A stretch of DNA of 64,000 nt from Diphasiastrum complanatum (taxonomy: Eukaryota > Streptophyta > Lycopodiopsida > Lycopodiales > Lycopodiaceae), in contig CM055110.1 in NCBI GenBank assembly GCA_029204225.1, positions 19,760,410 to 19,824,409 on the forward strand, written 5' to 3'. Both the position numbers and the translations under genes were made by a program. Position 1 is the first letter of the stretch. Every line of letters begins with the position of its first letter. The notes under the pieces were generated by a model, which had not been told where the DNA came from, ran no database searches, and saw only the letters and a list, made by a program, of their open reading frames with translations. Shown in pieces: positions 1 to 11,343 of the stretch.

Positions 1-43
1 GAAATAAGCTTTTTGTTTTTGACATTGAGAATAAACTTAAGCT

Positions 44-670
44 TTAGGGAGAGTGTTAGATTTGAAAGCTTAAGTTTATTACAATGGTACAATACTTTCT
101 ATATTTGTCAGTGTACACTCGTCTTGGTGATGAGTACAATATGCCATGCATGTGCCTCACAACGACACACGTGTCGAGACTGGGTCCAATCGGCGATAGC
201 CTTGCCATGAAAGAATTCTCCAAGAAGAAAAACTTTATGTATAAATTGGTTATTTTGTTGGAGAATGAATACACTGTTAGCCGATATCTCCGCACGGAAA
301 ATCGGGCTAATATTGAAGTTTAAGTTTGTAATAATTGAAAAACTCGACATGTAAAACCCGGTTATTAGAGAAAAATCAGCACAAATTTGCCTTAGAATTG
401 GGTCCGAGCCCACCCTAAAGTGGCTAGACACAATTTAAAAGTAAGAAACTAACTTTCGAAAAAATCTTCAAAAATATTCTGTGATTAAGTTTTGTAAGAC
501 CTAGCCAAAAGTGTCGGTCCACCTAGAATTGGGTCCCAGCCCGTCCTAAATGAGGCTAGAGCAAATTTTGCGGCCTTAGAAATGGTCGATAAATATTTTA
601 CGGCTTTTCAAAAAAATGGCCAATTGTAAAAAAATAGCCGGTATGACCGTGCTAAAATCTCACCATGTAC
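44..670 (+). mobile_element. Candidate 3' LTR start with polypurine tract
   Basis: A purine tract at 44-53 is followed directly by TGTTAGATTTG at 54, the usual arrangement of a polypurine tract and the first bases of a plant LTR. No coding sequence lies upstream inside the window, so the element body would be to the left. The right LTR end is not defined; 670 is only where the character of the sequence changes. A partner LTR was not found. The stretch may equally be a decayed fragment. Confidence 0.3.
391..568 (+). repeat. Two diverged direct copies of a ~46-bp unit
   Basis: The segment around 391-436 (core TAGAATTGGGTCCGAGCCC) recurs at about 523-568 (core TAGAATTGGGTCCCAGCCC), each followed by CCTAAA and a GGCTAGA block. 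The period is roughly 130 bp. Function unknown; probably internal LTR repetition. Confidence 0.45.
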
Positions 671-3600
671 TGAGTCCATTTTTACTAATATATGATCACT
701 CAATGTATTTTTCAAGGAAACCGTGTTGTCGTGGGAGCCCTAGTCATGAATGCTGAAAAAGTCAACCACAAAAGAAAAACCCGAGAAAGAAAGTTTCGGA
801 TAAAAATGGGACCGGGAAATATGGATTCAGTGTCAAGGAGTCACAAAAACCCTAAAGGCAAAGTTTGGGCAATTTACGGACAATCAATGAAATGTGTTCG
901 CCAAGTGGTTACCCAACAGGCCAAAAACCCAGACAAACGAGCAGTAGGCGCACGACCCTTGAAAAAAACGAAGAAAGGCCAAAAACAAAGGTACCCAAAG
1001 AAAAATGAGGGCCGCCTACCAAAAATAAGGGTTGAAAAAGGGCCTCACCCAAAATTTGGATATTAAATGCCAAAACACCTTGGAGGCTATAAAAATTGAG
1101 AGGTACACCCACTAGCCATTGACATTTTGGGCTTCTAGGGTGTACAAAAGGGGAAACTTGAATGGCCTCCCTAGCCTTTGACAAAAATGACATCTTGGCT
1201 AGTTTTGGAAGAGAGCCTTGAATGCACCACTCCCCCACTCTCTTATGGAGGCCACTAGGTGTACTATCAAATGGGTTGAGGACAAATGGCAAAGAGGGCT
1301 TGAAGGGCATGAAGAATGGCAAGATGGCATTGTGAAGGGGATGCATTGGATTTTCCTATAAGAAGGAGCCAACGCCTTGTATTTCAAATGTTAGTGTATT
1401 TGGATGTTAGTGCTTTTGGATGGTAGTGCTTTTGTGAGTTGGTATTTTTAGGAGTTGGTACTTTTGGGAATTGCTGATTTGGGAGTCATTAGTATTTGCT
1501 TCTTTTTGTCTTACTTCACATAGGTGAGGAGCTTCATGACCTGGTTTGAGAGTATGTGTAGTTAGTGCTTCAGAGTGTGGGTGATTGGATTGTAAGAGTA
1601 TTTGAATGGTTGATTGTGGATTAGTATGGATTGGGATGTTTGAAATTAGTTCTTATTGGTAGTTAGTTGCTTAAAACATTTTCATGAGGGATGATTGTTC
1701 TTGGTACTTGTGTGGCGGAGATTGTTAGAGTTTTACCAAGTGTTTGCTTGAGAGTGGGATGTGGATATTCACTCCATATTGTTTTTGGATGCTCACTTGG
1801 AAAGTGTCATGCTTGTTCGATGTTGTTTGAAGGTAATTGAGGTTGTAGATGTATAATTGATTGTTGGTGGAACTATTTTGGATTGAGGTTCTTGGATAAG
1901 AGGTAATTATATGTTGGTTGCCTCTTGTAGCTATCCATTTGTGGTTTGTGGTGAATGCATGAGAGTGAAGTGTAGTATGTTTGAGAGCTAGTTGTTGGAA
2001 ATATGTTGTTAATCATTGTTTGTTTGAGGATGCTTGGAAATCAGTGAATTAAAAGTCATGGTGATTAGTTTGAGAGCTTGCCTGCAGCTTGAGAGAGCCT
2101 CACGGTCAAGTGGGAGGTACTGCAAGATGGGATAGGTTGTGTTTGAGAGAAATTCTTTTTATTAGGGAGCTTGCCATTGAGTTCTTGGGTTTGCTTTCTT
2201 TCGACATGTATTCATTATAAGTTGGGATCTTTTTGTTCATGTGTGTTTGTTATTCTTCCATCTATGAGAGTAGGGTTGAATCATAAGTTACGAATTTTTT
2301 CAAATCGAGTTAGTAGATTCCGAGATAGTTAGAGCTATTTTCAAACTAGCATTTTTCCATACTCCAAGGTTTTTTTTTATGTGTACAATACACAATTGGT
2401 TCGGAACTCATAGTTTCAACTGAGCTATCACTTCTAAAGGTTTATACTTCAACCCTTCTGCCTGCATTTTTGAGATTTCACAGATTTAAAACCATCTGCC
2501 TACTGTACCAGCAGCCTTTTACAACTATTTGTGGGCTGTACCAATCAAAATAGACCTATACAACCTGTCTGCGGCCAAAACCAGGTGGTCTTTGGGGCTT
2601 TCCATCATTGTTTGCGACCTGCAAACTCTGTTTGTGGCCAATTTGCAGTCTACTGCCCATTTCTCTACTCTACTTGTGGCGTATAGCTCACAAACCTGCG
2701 GTCTGCCTGCTACCTGCAGCCTAGCTATTTGTCCTCTGTTGACAGAGCGATCCATTTCTGGAATTTCGTGGATCATAGTAGTTGTCCGCTGACCTGCCTA
2801 TCCTTCACTGACAGAGAGACCGCTTTTGGAAATTTTCAGTGCCAAAGAGAAGGGTTTATGCCCTGTTTGGCCATCACTGCAGCTGCTTTCCATTGTTTTG
2901 CAAACGAGATTTTACACAGTGACCTGTGACAACATTATGCAATCATCGTTCCTCTGATCTCATCATCTATACAACCGCCTATGGCTAAGCCAGTGGAAAA
3001 CAGAAAAGGAAATGCGATTGGGAAGAAAGCGGCATTCATGACTAGTCGGACTCTCCGGTAACCTTACAAATACCTAAGGTAATGTAATTTGCATTCAATA
3101 CCATTGTCTAAAATATAGTTTGCGAATGTCGTTTTATATACCGTAATGTGTTCCATGTTTAGTGAATCAAAATTTTCATTTTGCAATTGTGGCTTTTTGT
3201 TTGTACTAAATGATTCATCTTTATACGCCATTAAGAAATTGCATCTGTACTATGTATAAAACTATCAAAGTTAAACATGGAGTAGATTTACCATTTACGG
3301 GATTTTTACAAGTATTCTAGGGATGCAAGTTTTTAAGGGACATCGTTTTGAAGAATGAGGTAATACTAATTCAAGTTTCAATATGTATTAATCAAAACTT
3401 GCACTTTGTGGTTGTGTCCGTTTAACTGAGTGAATAATGGAAAGTTTTGTAAAGAATTTTGTTTTTTAGAATTCTAGTTGGAATCATAGTTGTGCATGAA
3501 AAATGTTGTGTGGTAAATTAGAGCAATGAATGTTTCTCATTTCTGACTTAGCAAACGAAGCTAAGGATGATTAGCTAGGGCCGTATTGCACTGATTATTG

Positions 3601-3686
3601 CGATGTGCTTTATGAAAAAGTAAAGAAATGTGCATTTGCTCTACGATAAACCTATTAGTTGTGAATGACAATAAAACCGTCAAGTT
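671..3686. other. Non-coding stretch, no gene seen
   Basis: Only short or low-complexity frames occur here, including a Lys/Arg-rich frame at 692-1066 that has no recognisable domain. From about 1,380 to 2,240 the plus strand is strikingly rich in G and T and poor in C. A TATA-like CCTATAAGAAGG lies at about 1,355. The stretch could be the LTR and leader of the Ty3 element whose coding remnants begin at about 3.7 kb, but no tRNA-complementary primer site or matching second LTR was recognised. Confidence 0.5.
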
Positions 3687-3710
3687 GTGAAGTGTTTTTT
3701 CTGTTTTTAC

Positions 3711-4439
3711 ACCATGGACACACCAATCACATTTGGGGTGAATATGATAAACGTAGCGTGGCTGTCAACAGAACCTATTGAGAACCTAGTGGACGATGAT
3801 TTAGTTTCTTGGCAACATGCTTTGACTTACAATAAGGAGATTGAGCTGACTGATGAGCAGGTCCTACAGCACGTGGACCCAGATCATTACGGAATTAAGA
3901 AAGTACTAGCCCAACCGCCACAAAAATTTGCTATGGCGAAAGTTTCAAGAATAGATCTACCAAAGGCACCTGCGAACAAGAAGAATCAGTTGAAGCAACG
4001 CTACAACCAGGTGATTCGATAGAGTGATCTACCCAAAGAGGCTATAGCTATAGTGGATGTTGATATTTGCAACCACAAGACGAATATCACACCAATTCCG
4101 AAGAAAGACAACAAGGACGAATCCACCAAAATGACTGAAAAAGACAAAAAGAAGATGTTGGATTCCTTGAAGTCAATCAGGATGAACTCGAATACAGCGT
4201 CATCCTCTACTCAGATGACGGGGAATCAAAAGATGACCAGTCGGGCTAAAATCAATATGCTGAAGGGGGAATCTCGACGAGCACCAGTTCACGAGATGCC
4301 TGAAACCTTCAAGAATTATACCTTAGACGACGTGGTAATTATGATGTCACAAGCTCAGCGAGAACCTGATCAAAGTCAGGCACCAACTAAACAAGTCTTT
4401 GAGGGACCTCACGAGCACACAGAATGGATATGCCGATAG
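3711..4439 (+). pseudogene. Ty3/gypsy gag-protease region remnant
   Basis: One reading frame runs from ATG 3711 to 4439, broken only by a TAG at 4020-4022. The translation is hydrophilic and Lys-rich (for example PIPKKDNKDESTKM). I do not see a clear CCHC knuckle or DTG/DSG protease motif, so the gag/protease label rests on position, directly upstream of a reverse transcriptase. The conceptual polypeptide lies in a different frame from pol and overlaps its start at about 4424. It belongs to the same decayed element as the pol remnant downstream. Confidence 0.5.
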
Positions 4440-6877
4440 TTATAGTACCCAAGAAGAATGGCAAAATGCGAATCTGTGTGAATCTGAAGGCGCTAAATGT
4501 AGTCACCAAAAAGGATCATTTTCTTTTACCCTTTACAGAAAGTGTCCTTGATAGAGTAGTTGGGGCCGAAGCCTACAGTTTTTTAGACGGCTTCAACGGT
4601 TACAACTAGGTGAGGATAGCACCCCAAGATCAACATAAGACGGCATTCGCCACGAAATGGGAAACCTATGTCTATAAGGTGATGCCATTCAGACTTTGCA
4701 ATGTCCCAAGCACTTTTCAGCAAGTCATGTAGGTGGCATTCAAAGAATATCTACAAAAAATTTTGGAAATTTTCTTGGACGATCTGTGCGTGCATGGACC
4801 AGACTTAGAACACTTATCCAATCTGGAGAAGGTGCTACAAAAATGTCGCATTTTCCAGATCTCCTTGAATCCAGAAAAATGTGAATTTTGGGTTACACAT
4901 GGCTTGATACTCGGCCATATAGTAAAATTCGGGATCGCCACGGACCTATCAAAGATCAAGATCATTGTTGATCTACCACCACCAGGAACAATCCGCGAAG
5001 TTTATATTTTTATGGGTCATGCTAACTATTATAGGATCTTCATTTTGGATTTTGCGAAGTTAGCCCGATCAATTTACAAACTCACAACAGATCCACATTG
5101 GAATGCGGAAGCCCTAAAGGCTTTCCAAAAGCTTAAAGATTCATTGGTTTCAGCACCAATCTTATGCCCACCCAATTGGTCCATTGAGTTTCATGTGCAT
5201 ACGGACGCATTGAAGTATGCAGTTGGAGCAATCTTAACCCAGCCAGGAGAACACAAAAAGAATTTTTCGATCCGATTTGCAAGCCGACAGCTCAGTGATA
5301 CAAAAATGAATTATTCAACCACAGAGCGGAAAGCACTAGCAATGAACTATGCGGTTAAGAAATTTTGGCACTACCTGATGGCCACACATTTTGTTTTTTA
5401 TACTGACCATCAACCTTTGCTCTATCTCGTTAACAAAACTTGCAACACAAGGAGAATCACTAGATGGTTACTTCTGTTGTTGGAGTTTGATTTTTGGATA
5501 GTAGTCCGCAAGGAAAAACAACACTACATGGCAGATCATGTGTCGCGAATCAAGGGAAAGGGGGTTGCGACCCAACCCGATGATGAGCTGGCCGATGCTG
5601 CCTTATTTTACGTAGACACAGTACCGGAGTGGGCTGTCGACATAGTTGAATATCGAATGCGGGGCCAACTAGACAAATCACTACCAAAGGTGGATCAATG
5701 AAAATTGATCTTGAAAGCTAGACCTTATCAGTTGATTGCCGGCCAATGGTATCGAAGAGGACCAAATGGGATTCTTTGACAGTGTATTCTTCCTCATGAG
5801 GCCACCCAGATCATTTCACTTTCACATGAAGGCATGAGTGGAGGCCATTTTGCATCCGATATTATAGTTCGCAAGATCCTGCAATCAGGATGTTGGTGGC
5901 CAACGATTCATAAGGATACGGAGGAATACCTGAGGAAGTGCGATGTGTGCCAAAGGGCAAGGAGACCAACAAGATTGAATAATGACCTACTACACCTGGT
6001 CTTAGACCAAGCACCGTTCGAAAAGTGAGGATTGGATTACATCGGCCCAATTCACTCTGCAGCAAGGAGTACCCAGACTCTGTACATAATCGTAGCCACG
6101 GACTATCTCACCAAATGGGACGAAGCCAAGGCAATAAGAGTAGCTGATGCTAGAACAACTGTCAAGTTCTTATATAAGAATATCATTGTGCGCTTTGAAT
6201 GCCCGGTGGAGATAGTGAGTGATCGCGAAAGTCATTTCATCAATGAGACCATCAAGGTCCTGTTTGAGGAATTCTTTCTGATCCATAGAACCAGTATGCC
6301 TTATTATCCTCGTGGTAACGGGCAAGCAGAATCATCAAATAAGATCCTGTGTAGCGTGCTCACGAAAACAGTTGAAGCTAGAAGATCAGATTGGGAACAC
6401 AAGTTGCATGTTCTGCTGTGGGCATTCAGGACAACATATAAGGGAAGCACTGATCAAACACCCTTCCAATTGGTATATAGTCAGGATGTTGTAATGCCAA
6501 TAGAGTTTTTAGTCCCTTCATTAAGGATTGCTACAATGCAACGTCTTAATGAATCCAAATCTCTACAATTACACCACGAAACTTTGCATAAGCACTATGA
6601 AACACGCTTATTAGTTGTGCACACACTGGCAGCTGAAAGGGAAAGATGCAAACTATGGCACGATTGCAGGTTACAAAAGGAGGATCTTTGTTCTGAAGAT
6701 CTGGTCCTCATGTATAAAACCAAGGCGATCAAGGGAAAATTAAAATTCACAGGCGAAGGTCCTTATCGGATCAAAGAAATTCTTAGTCATGGAGCCGTGA
6801 ATCTGGAGAAGCTAGATGGGACACCATTCGATACACCCATCAACGGTAGCTGGTTGCACAAGTACTGGCCACCATAG
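4424..6877 (+). pseudogene. Ty3/gypsy pol (RT, RNase H, integrase), inactivated
   Basis: A single frame carries the whole pol. Reverse transcriptase comes first: PIVIVPKKNGKMRICVN, FLDGFNGYN, and the catalytic FLDD at 4772-4783. RNase H follows, with the Asp-containing HTDALKYAVGAIL and FYTDHQPLLYL. Integrase has GCWWPTIHKDT, a CDVCQRAR zinc region, DYIGP, IVSDRES and GNGQAESSNK, which supply the D, D and E positions. It ends WLHKYWPP with no chromodomain, as in the Tat/Athila side of Ty3/gypsy (family knowledge; lineage not tested). Five in-frame stops break it (4607, 4730, 5699, about 5778, 6026) and no frameshift was found. The extra ORF at 8,055-9,662 probably belongs to the same element. 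Confidence 0.88.
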
Positions 6878-6879
6878 TA

Positions 6880-7740
6880 AAACAGATCCAGGTTGCTGGT
6901 GGCAAGTCACGGAAAGCTTATCTACTCGGCCATCACAACTAGATCTAGGAAGATCAAGCCATATCAAGCTAGATCCATCAAGATTCAGCCAGATCTGGCA
7001 AGATTGGAAAAAATCCATCAAGATCCATGAGAGATCTAGACCCAAGTAGGATTGAAAGGAAAGCAGATCATCAGATTACACCAATAGGCCCCCCAATTTG
7101 CATATCAGAGACCTCGATCTCAATAACTATGGCAAAATAAGGGCAAATTTCACCCAAAATTGGTGGATCAGCTGCCAAATATCTATCAAAACTTTCAGAG
7201 AGATACCAATAGTCAGATCTAACATGGATGAAGCAGATTACTAGTTTGCAAGAGTTAATAATAAGAGAATCTCAAGATCTCATCAAAAAACACTCAAAAA
7301 ATGCACTTTTTTCATGATTTTTGGGAATCCACTAGGAGATAGCTCTTGAGACTTGGACATTCACTAGATCTGACCCAGATGCATCCATGAAAATCTCTAC
7401 GAGAGTTCTTGATGGACAAGTCATCATTTTTTAGTGTATGCGAGAGTTCCTCGAAGCTGAATCTTCAAAACCTTTGCAGAGCATCAAGATCATCAAACCA
7501 ACCTTCGCAAGGGGCATAAATGGAATCAGAGCAGTGAAATTAGTCTGCCTACATGGTCTGATCTTGAAAATCCAACCACAGGAACATGTTGTGTGAGCAT
7601 TCACTCCCTGCAAGGATTGAACTCTCGTAGACTGTCAGAACCCTCACAAAACCTTCGCAGGGCAGTCAAATCACCTTCTGAACTCTTGCAGACTTCTCTG
7701 AGGTCTTAGAATTTTGTGAAGAAGTCCTTGCCAAAAATTG
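6880..7740 (+). other. GATC-rich spacer between pol and extra ORF
   Basis: No open frame of note. The first ~350 bases are crowded with AGATC/GATCT words and short CATCAAGAT phrases, giving a degenerate, locally repetitive texture. It separates the pol stop from the downstream extra ORF and is probably the non-coding interval of one retroelement. Confidence 0.5.
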
Positions 7741-8054
7741 GGTGGAACTGAACAAGGGAAAGTGGATTTCACCTATTACGCACTCTAAATTTCACTATAT
7801 AAGGGCCAAATTTGAGTCATTTGTCACATTTGCTGGCGAAGCTCTGTTCAAATTTTCACTGAAATTTTCAAGTTCTCTGATTGCAACCAAACTTCATACA
7901 AGCTATCATCTACATACTCTAAACCCATATCTGCGCTCTAAACTGCTGTTCTTACCATCCAACACTTGTTATTCACTGTTTTTCTCATTCCCACCTCTTT
8001 TTACCTTTTCCATCGTTGTTCCTACATTTTTGCACTTTAACTATCACTGCTAAC

Positions 8055-9662
8055 ATGTCCTCCTCATCTTCTGAAGACTTTGGCACCAAGCAGGTGATCC
8101 AGCGCGAGATACCCTCAGCCACCCATATATGGCCCTTGCCTTCTAATACTCTAATTCAACCATGGCTTCAGACTGCTAACCTACTTCTTGAGGCAATGGA
8201 TTTTTTCCCGGCGCTTTTCAATTTTGACATTAACATGGGCCTCTCCCTTCACGCTTACGCCACCTGGGAAGCACCGAAGTCGCGTTTCCACTTCTTGTAC
8301 CAGGGTAACATGTACAAAGTACAGAGTAACACGGACTCGATGGTCACCATCGGCATTATGTCCGGTAACCGTCAGCCCATCTCCCATCATCAACCAATAG
8401 TCTTGATCAAACCTTTTGTCGCCCAGACTGCACCAGAGATTCCGACCCAAACTAACAACGGTTACCTAATAGAGGCTATCACGGAACCAGTCATACAGGT
8501 AGCTACGCATCTGTCAAAAAACTTTTTAGTTGTTTCAACATTTCACAAGGACAGAATCCAGTCCACGCTGCTGAGTCAGACAGTGGAGTCCTTCATGGGA
8601 TTCTCTGGCCCCACGGTTGTGCCATACGACTGGCATGCGTTCCTCATTCACGAGCTAACCATCTCCATCAAACCCAACACCCGTGAGCATATCGCAGCAG
8701 GCCCCCTGTTGTGTAATTTTGCCTACGCACTTCTCGAGGCAAAAGTGCGCAGTTTTCGCCGCTCCAGCCTTCTATCTTCCATTGTATCGCACACTAACCT
8801 CTATCTGCCATCTGCTGCATCCACATCCTCCCAACTTGCAGTTACTAACATGACGGCCAGCAAAAGAATGTGTGGTGTTGCCCATTTCTCCTCATCTCTA
8901 CCTACCACCAAACGCCGTACCACTGCCACAACAATAACAACTCCATCAACCACCGCCACTTCCTCTTCTGTACAACCTCCTTCTCCTGTTTCTATTACTG
9001 CTCCTCTTCTTTCTGTTTTACCCACATCGACTGCTTCTATTTCCATTCTCGTCTCCTATGTTGACACTACTTCTACCTCTGTTTCACTTTCTACTACCCC
9101 TTCCATTATTATTGAATCCTCCATTACTCCTGTTCCCACCATTGTTCCTCTCCAGTTCAACCCTTCTGACTCTCAGTTGTCTCCGGACACTCTGGCGTGA
9201 ATGCAAGTCATCAACTTTTCACCCCCATGTCAGACCATTTTCGCTCCATCTTTGCCTTCCGTACTCCACACTACACTCCAGTTCCCCTATGGTCCACCCA
9301 TTCTCTCGTTTGGACAGACTGTCCCCACCTCTGTTTCCACTGCTGTTACTCTCACACCACTCGTTTCGCCATCAAAGATTGTCGAGGGCAACCAACCGTT
9401 GCTTGATGATGCATTTGTTCAGACAATATTCAATCCATCACCGGATCGGACAGATCCCACCACCCCAGATGACAGAAGGTCCCCTGAGAACCTGATCGAA
9501 GACAATGACGACGACATTGTACCAGTCGTCGAGGCCACTACCACACGAGCCCCTATCAGTGCCAGCGTACCGGCTGTTTCAACCGATTTAATGACGGTGT
9601 ACCGAACCTTGGGAACATACATCCAGAAGGCGGTAGCAGCCAGTTACTCAGAGATAGCTTAG
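8055..9662 (+). pseudogene. Extra ORF, Ser/Thr/Pro-rich, downstream of Ty3 pol
   Basis: From ATG 8055 (MSSSSSED) the frame runs 381 codons to a TGA at 9198-9200 and then continues in the same frame to TAG at 9660-9662. It is therefore one ~535-codon frame with a single stop, explicable as CGA to TGA. The first ~250 residues look globular (YDWHAFLIHELTISIKP). The next ~130 are a Ser/Thr/Pro-rich linker. The tail is acidic (IEDNDDDIVPVVE) and ends with YRTLGTYIQKAVAASYSEIA. No known domain was recognised. Its place 1.2 kb after a Ty3 pol, same strand, resembles the additional 3' ORFs reported for some plant Ty3 (Tat-type) elements. The C-terminus may be truncated by the copia LTR fragment that starts at its stop codon. 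Confidence 0.55.
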
Positions 9663-9950
9663 AGTGCGCGATTTCTATCCGCTATTGTCTTGCGCTCATT
9701 AGCATCTGATTTTGTTTTTCTGACTCAATACTATCTTCTTATTGCGTCCAGTATATGTCAGAATGCATGCATCTCTGTATTGCTTTTGTAATTGATAGAA
9801 ATTGTCTGAGAATTCAATACTTCATGTTTGGCTACGTAATCACTACTACTTTGTTCAATTTTTTATAAGCGTAGTCATGCACTTGAAATAAGAAGTTTTT
9901 GCATTGCTATTATCTATCCTATTTCTGACAATTCAGAGTAGAATTTTATG
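9655..9950 (+). mobile_element. Copia LTR fragment, plus orientation
   Basis: The segment starting GAGTGCGCGATTT and containing CCGCTATTGTCTTGCGC, TTATTGCGTCCAGTAT and CTACGTAATCA matches, with divergence, the copia LTR segment at 43,285-43,600. It also matches the reverse complement of the minus-strand copia LTR around 14.0-14.2 kb. No attached gag or primer site was found, so it is a fragment. Confidence 0.5.
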
Positions 9951-10157
9951 CACAATTAGTGAATACAAGAGCTCTTGGCCAGTTCTTACTTAACATGCAA
10001 AAAAAAAAAGAATGGAACTCTCTATTGATCTGTCGCCCTGTGTTTTTACACACTACTCATTTGTCTTTCATGAGCTACAACTTCTTATATATACATATGC
10101 ATGCTAAATTGAGTGGGCAAAAATAAAGCCTAATTTTCATAATTAGTTAAGAGATAT

Positions 10158-11062
10158 TGTTAGGAGTTTCTTTCAGTTGTGAAAGTTACAGATCACAACC
10201 TGGATCGATCCTTATGTCGAGTCAAAATTTGTGCAGTATGGAAATAGTCTAGGGTCAAAATTGTAGGGTCGAATATCTCGCATAGTATAGTCCTCCCGCC
10301 TGTCAACAAGGGTTAGAAAACTGGATAGGCACCTAACTATGCATAGATGCTACTTTTAGATAGCTCTCTACTTTCTCCCTTAACTCTACCCGCCGTTAAC
10401 TCTACTCCACTACACTAGCATTCATCATGGTTGAGGGTGAAAGAGAAGAGAACAAGAAAAGAGGGGAAGAGGGTGTGAGAGAGTGAGAGAGATGAGATGG
10501 AGGTTAGCTCAAATGCTCAATATCATTGCTTATGGAAAAACCTTAACTAGCATAATCAAAAAGCATGAAAAATGGAATTAACAAACAATATACAACAATA
10601 GTATAAGCAAGAGTGATTAGCAATTCAGGATGCTTGAGCTCCCAAAATGGTAGAGTCTCCTCCTCTCAATTAAGCATGAAATTAGAGTATGAATGGTGTC
10701 TTTTTATAAATGGGGAAGGCCCTTGCCCCAAAATCCTATTGGCTAATATTTACATTGATCCTATCCATTCGTCTTGGACCCAACTTGATCCAAGGGTCCA
10801 CAAAAAGTACATTAGAAATCACAAGATTCATGTGAGTCCAAAATTTGACCCAACTCTAAAAAAGTAAACTCTAAGTTTAAAATTGACTTTGAGCCTCAAG
10901 TTTTATTTTAATTACAAAGGGGCCCAAGTCTATTATTTTATTTGCAACTCAACTTGCGTGCTCATTGGGCCATGGGCTTATACGCGCATGATGCCATGCC
11001 CTCGCAACACACTTTATTGACCAATATTATTTATTCACAATATGTCGGGAATACCCCCAACA
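10158..11062 (-). mobile_element. LTR of a minus-strand retroelement
   Basis: The 905-bp segment begins TGTTAGGAG and ends CCCCAACA on the plus strand, the TG...CA ends expected of an LTR. Read on the minus strand it starts TGTTGGGGGTATTCCCGACA and contains a TATA-like TTTATAAAAAGAC. Flanking 5-mers (GATAT and GGACC) do not match, so it is not an intact solo LTR. It may be the 3' LTR of the element that carries the coiled-coil ORF at 11,344-12,553. Confidence 0.45.
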
Positions 11063-11343
11063 GGACCCACGGCCTGAAGTAGTGCCGGTCCCTCGACACT
11101 CCACCGGTTTAGTAGAGAGTCTTCTTGGCCCCCCTCTGGTGGATCAGGTAGCCCGTGACATTCCATGAAATTAGTTTCTGTCCATTTTCTTCAAGTCCTT
11201 GGGCATGTGAAGAGACTTGTAGACTCCGGTTAGCCAGTTTTGGTCGACCCACATTTGGAATCTGCGCGTCTAGGGATCGCTAAGGCATGCAGCTCAGTAA
11301 TAGACTCGAGCGACTGGCAACTGATCTTCTACATTTTCTGAGG

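Noticed and set aside
692-1066. Lys/Arg-rich 124-codon frame
   Set aside because: Low-complexity composition, no domain, no supporting splice or partner signal; likely chance in repeat DNA.
909-1346. 145-codon minus-strand frame
   Set aside because: Overlaps the Lys-rich frame and has no recognisable motif.
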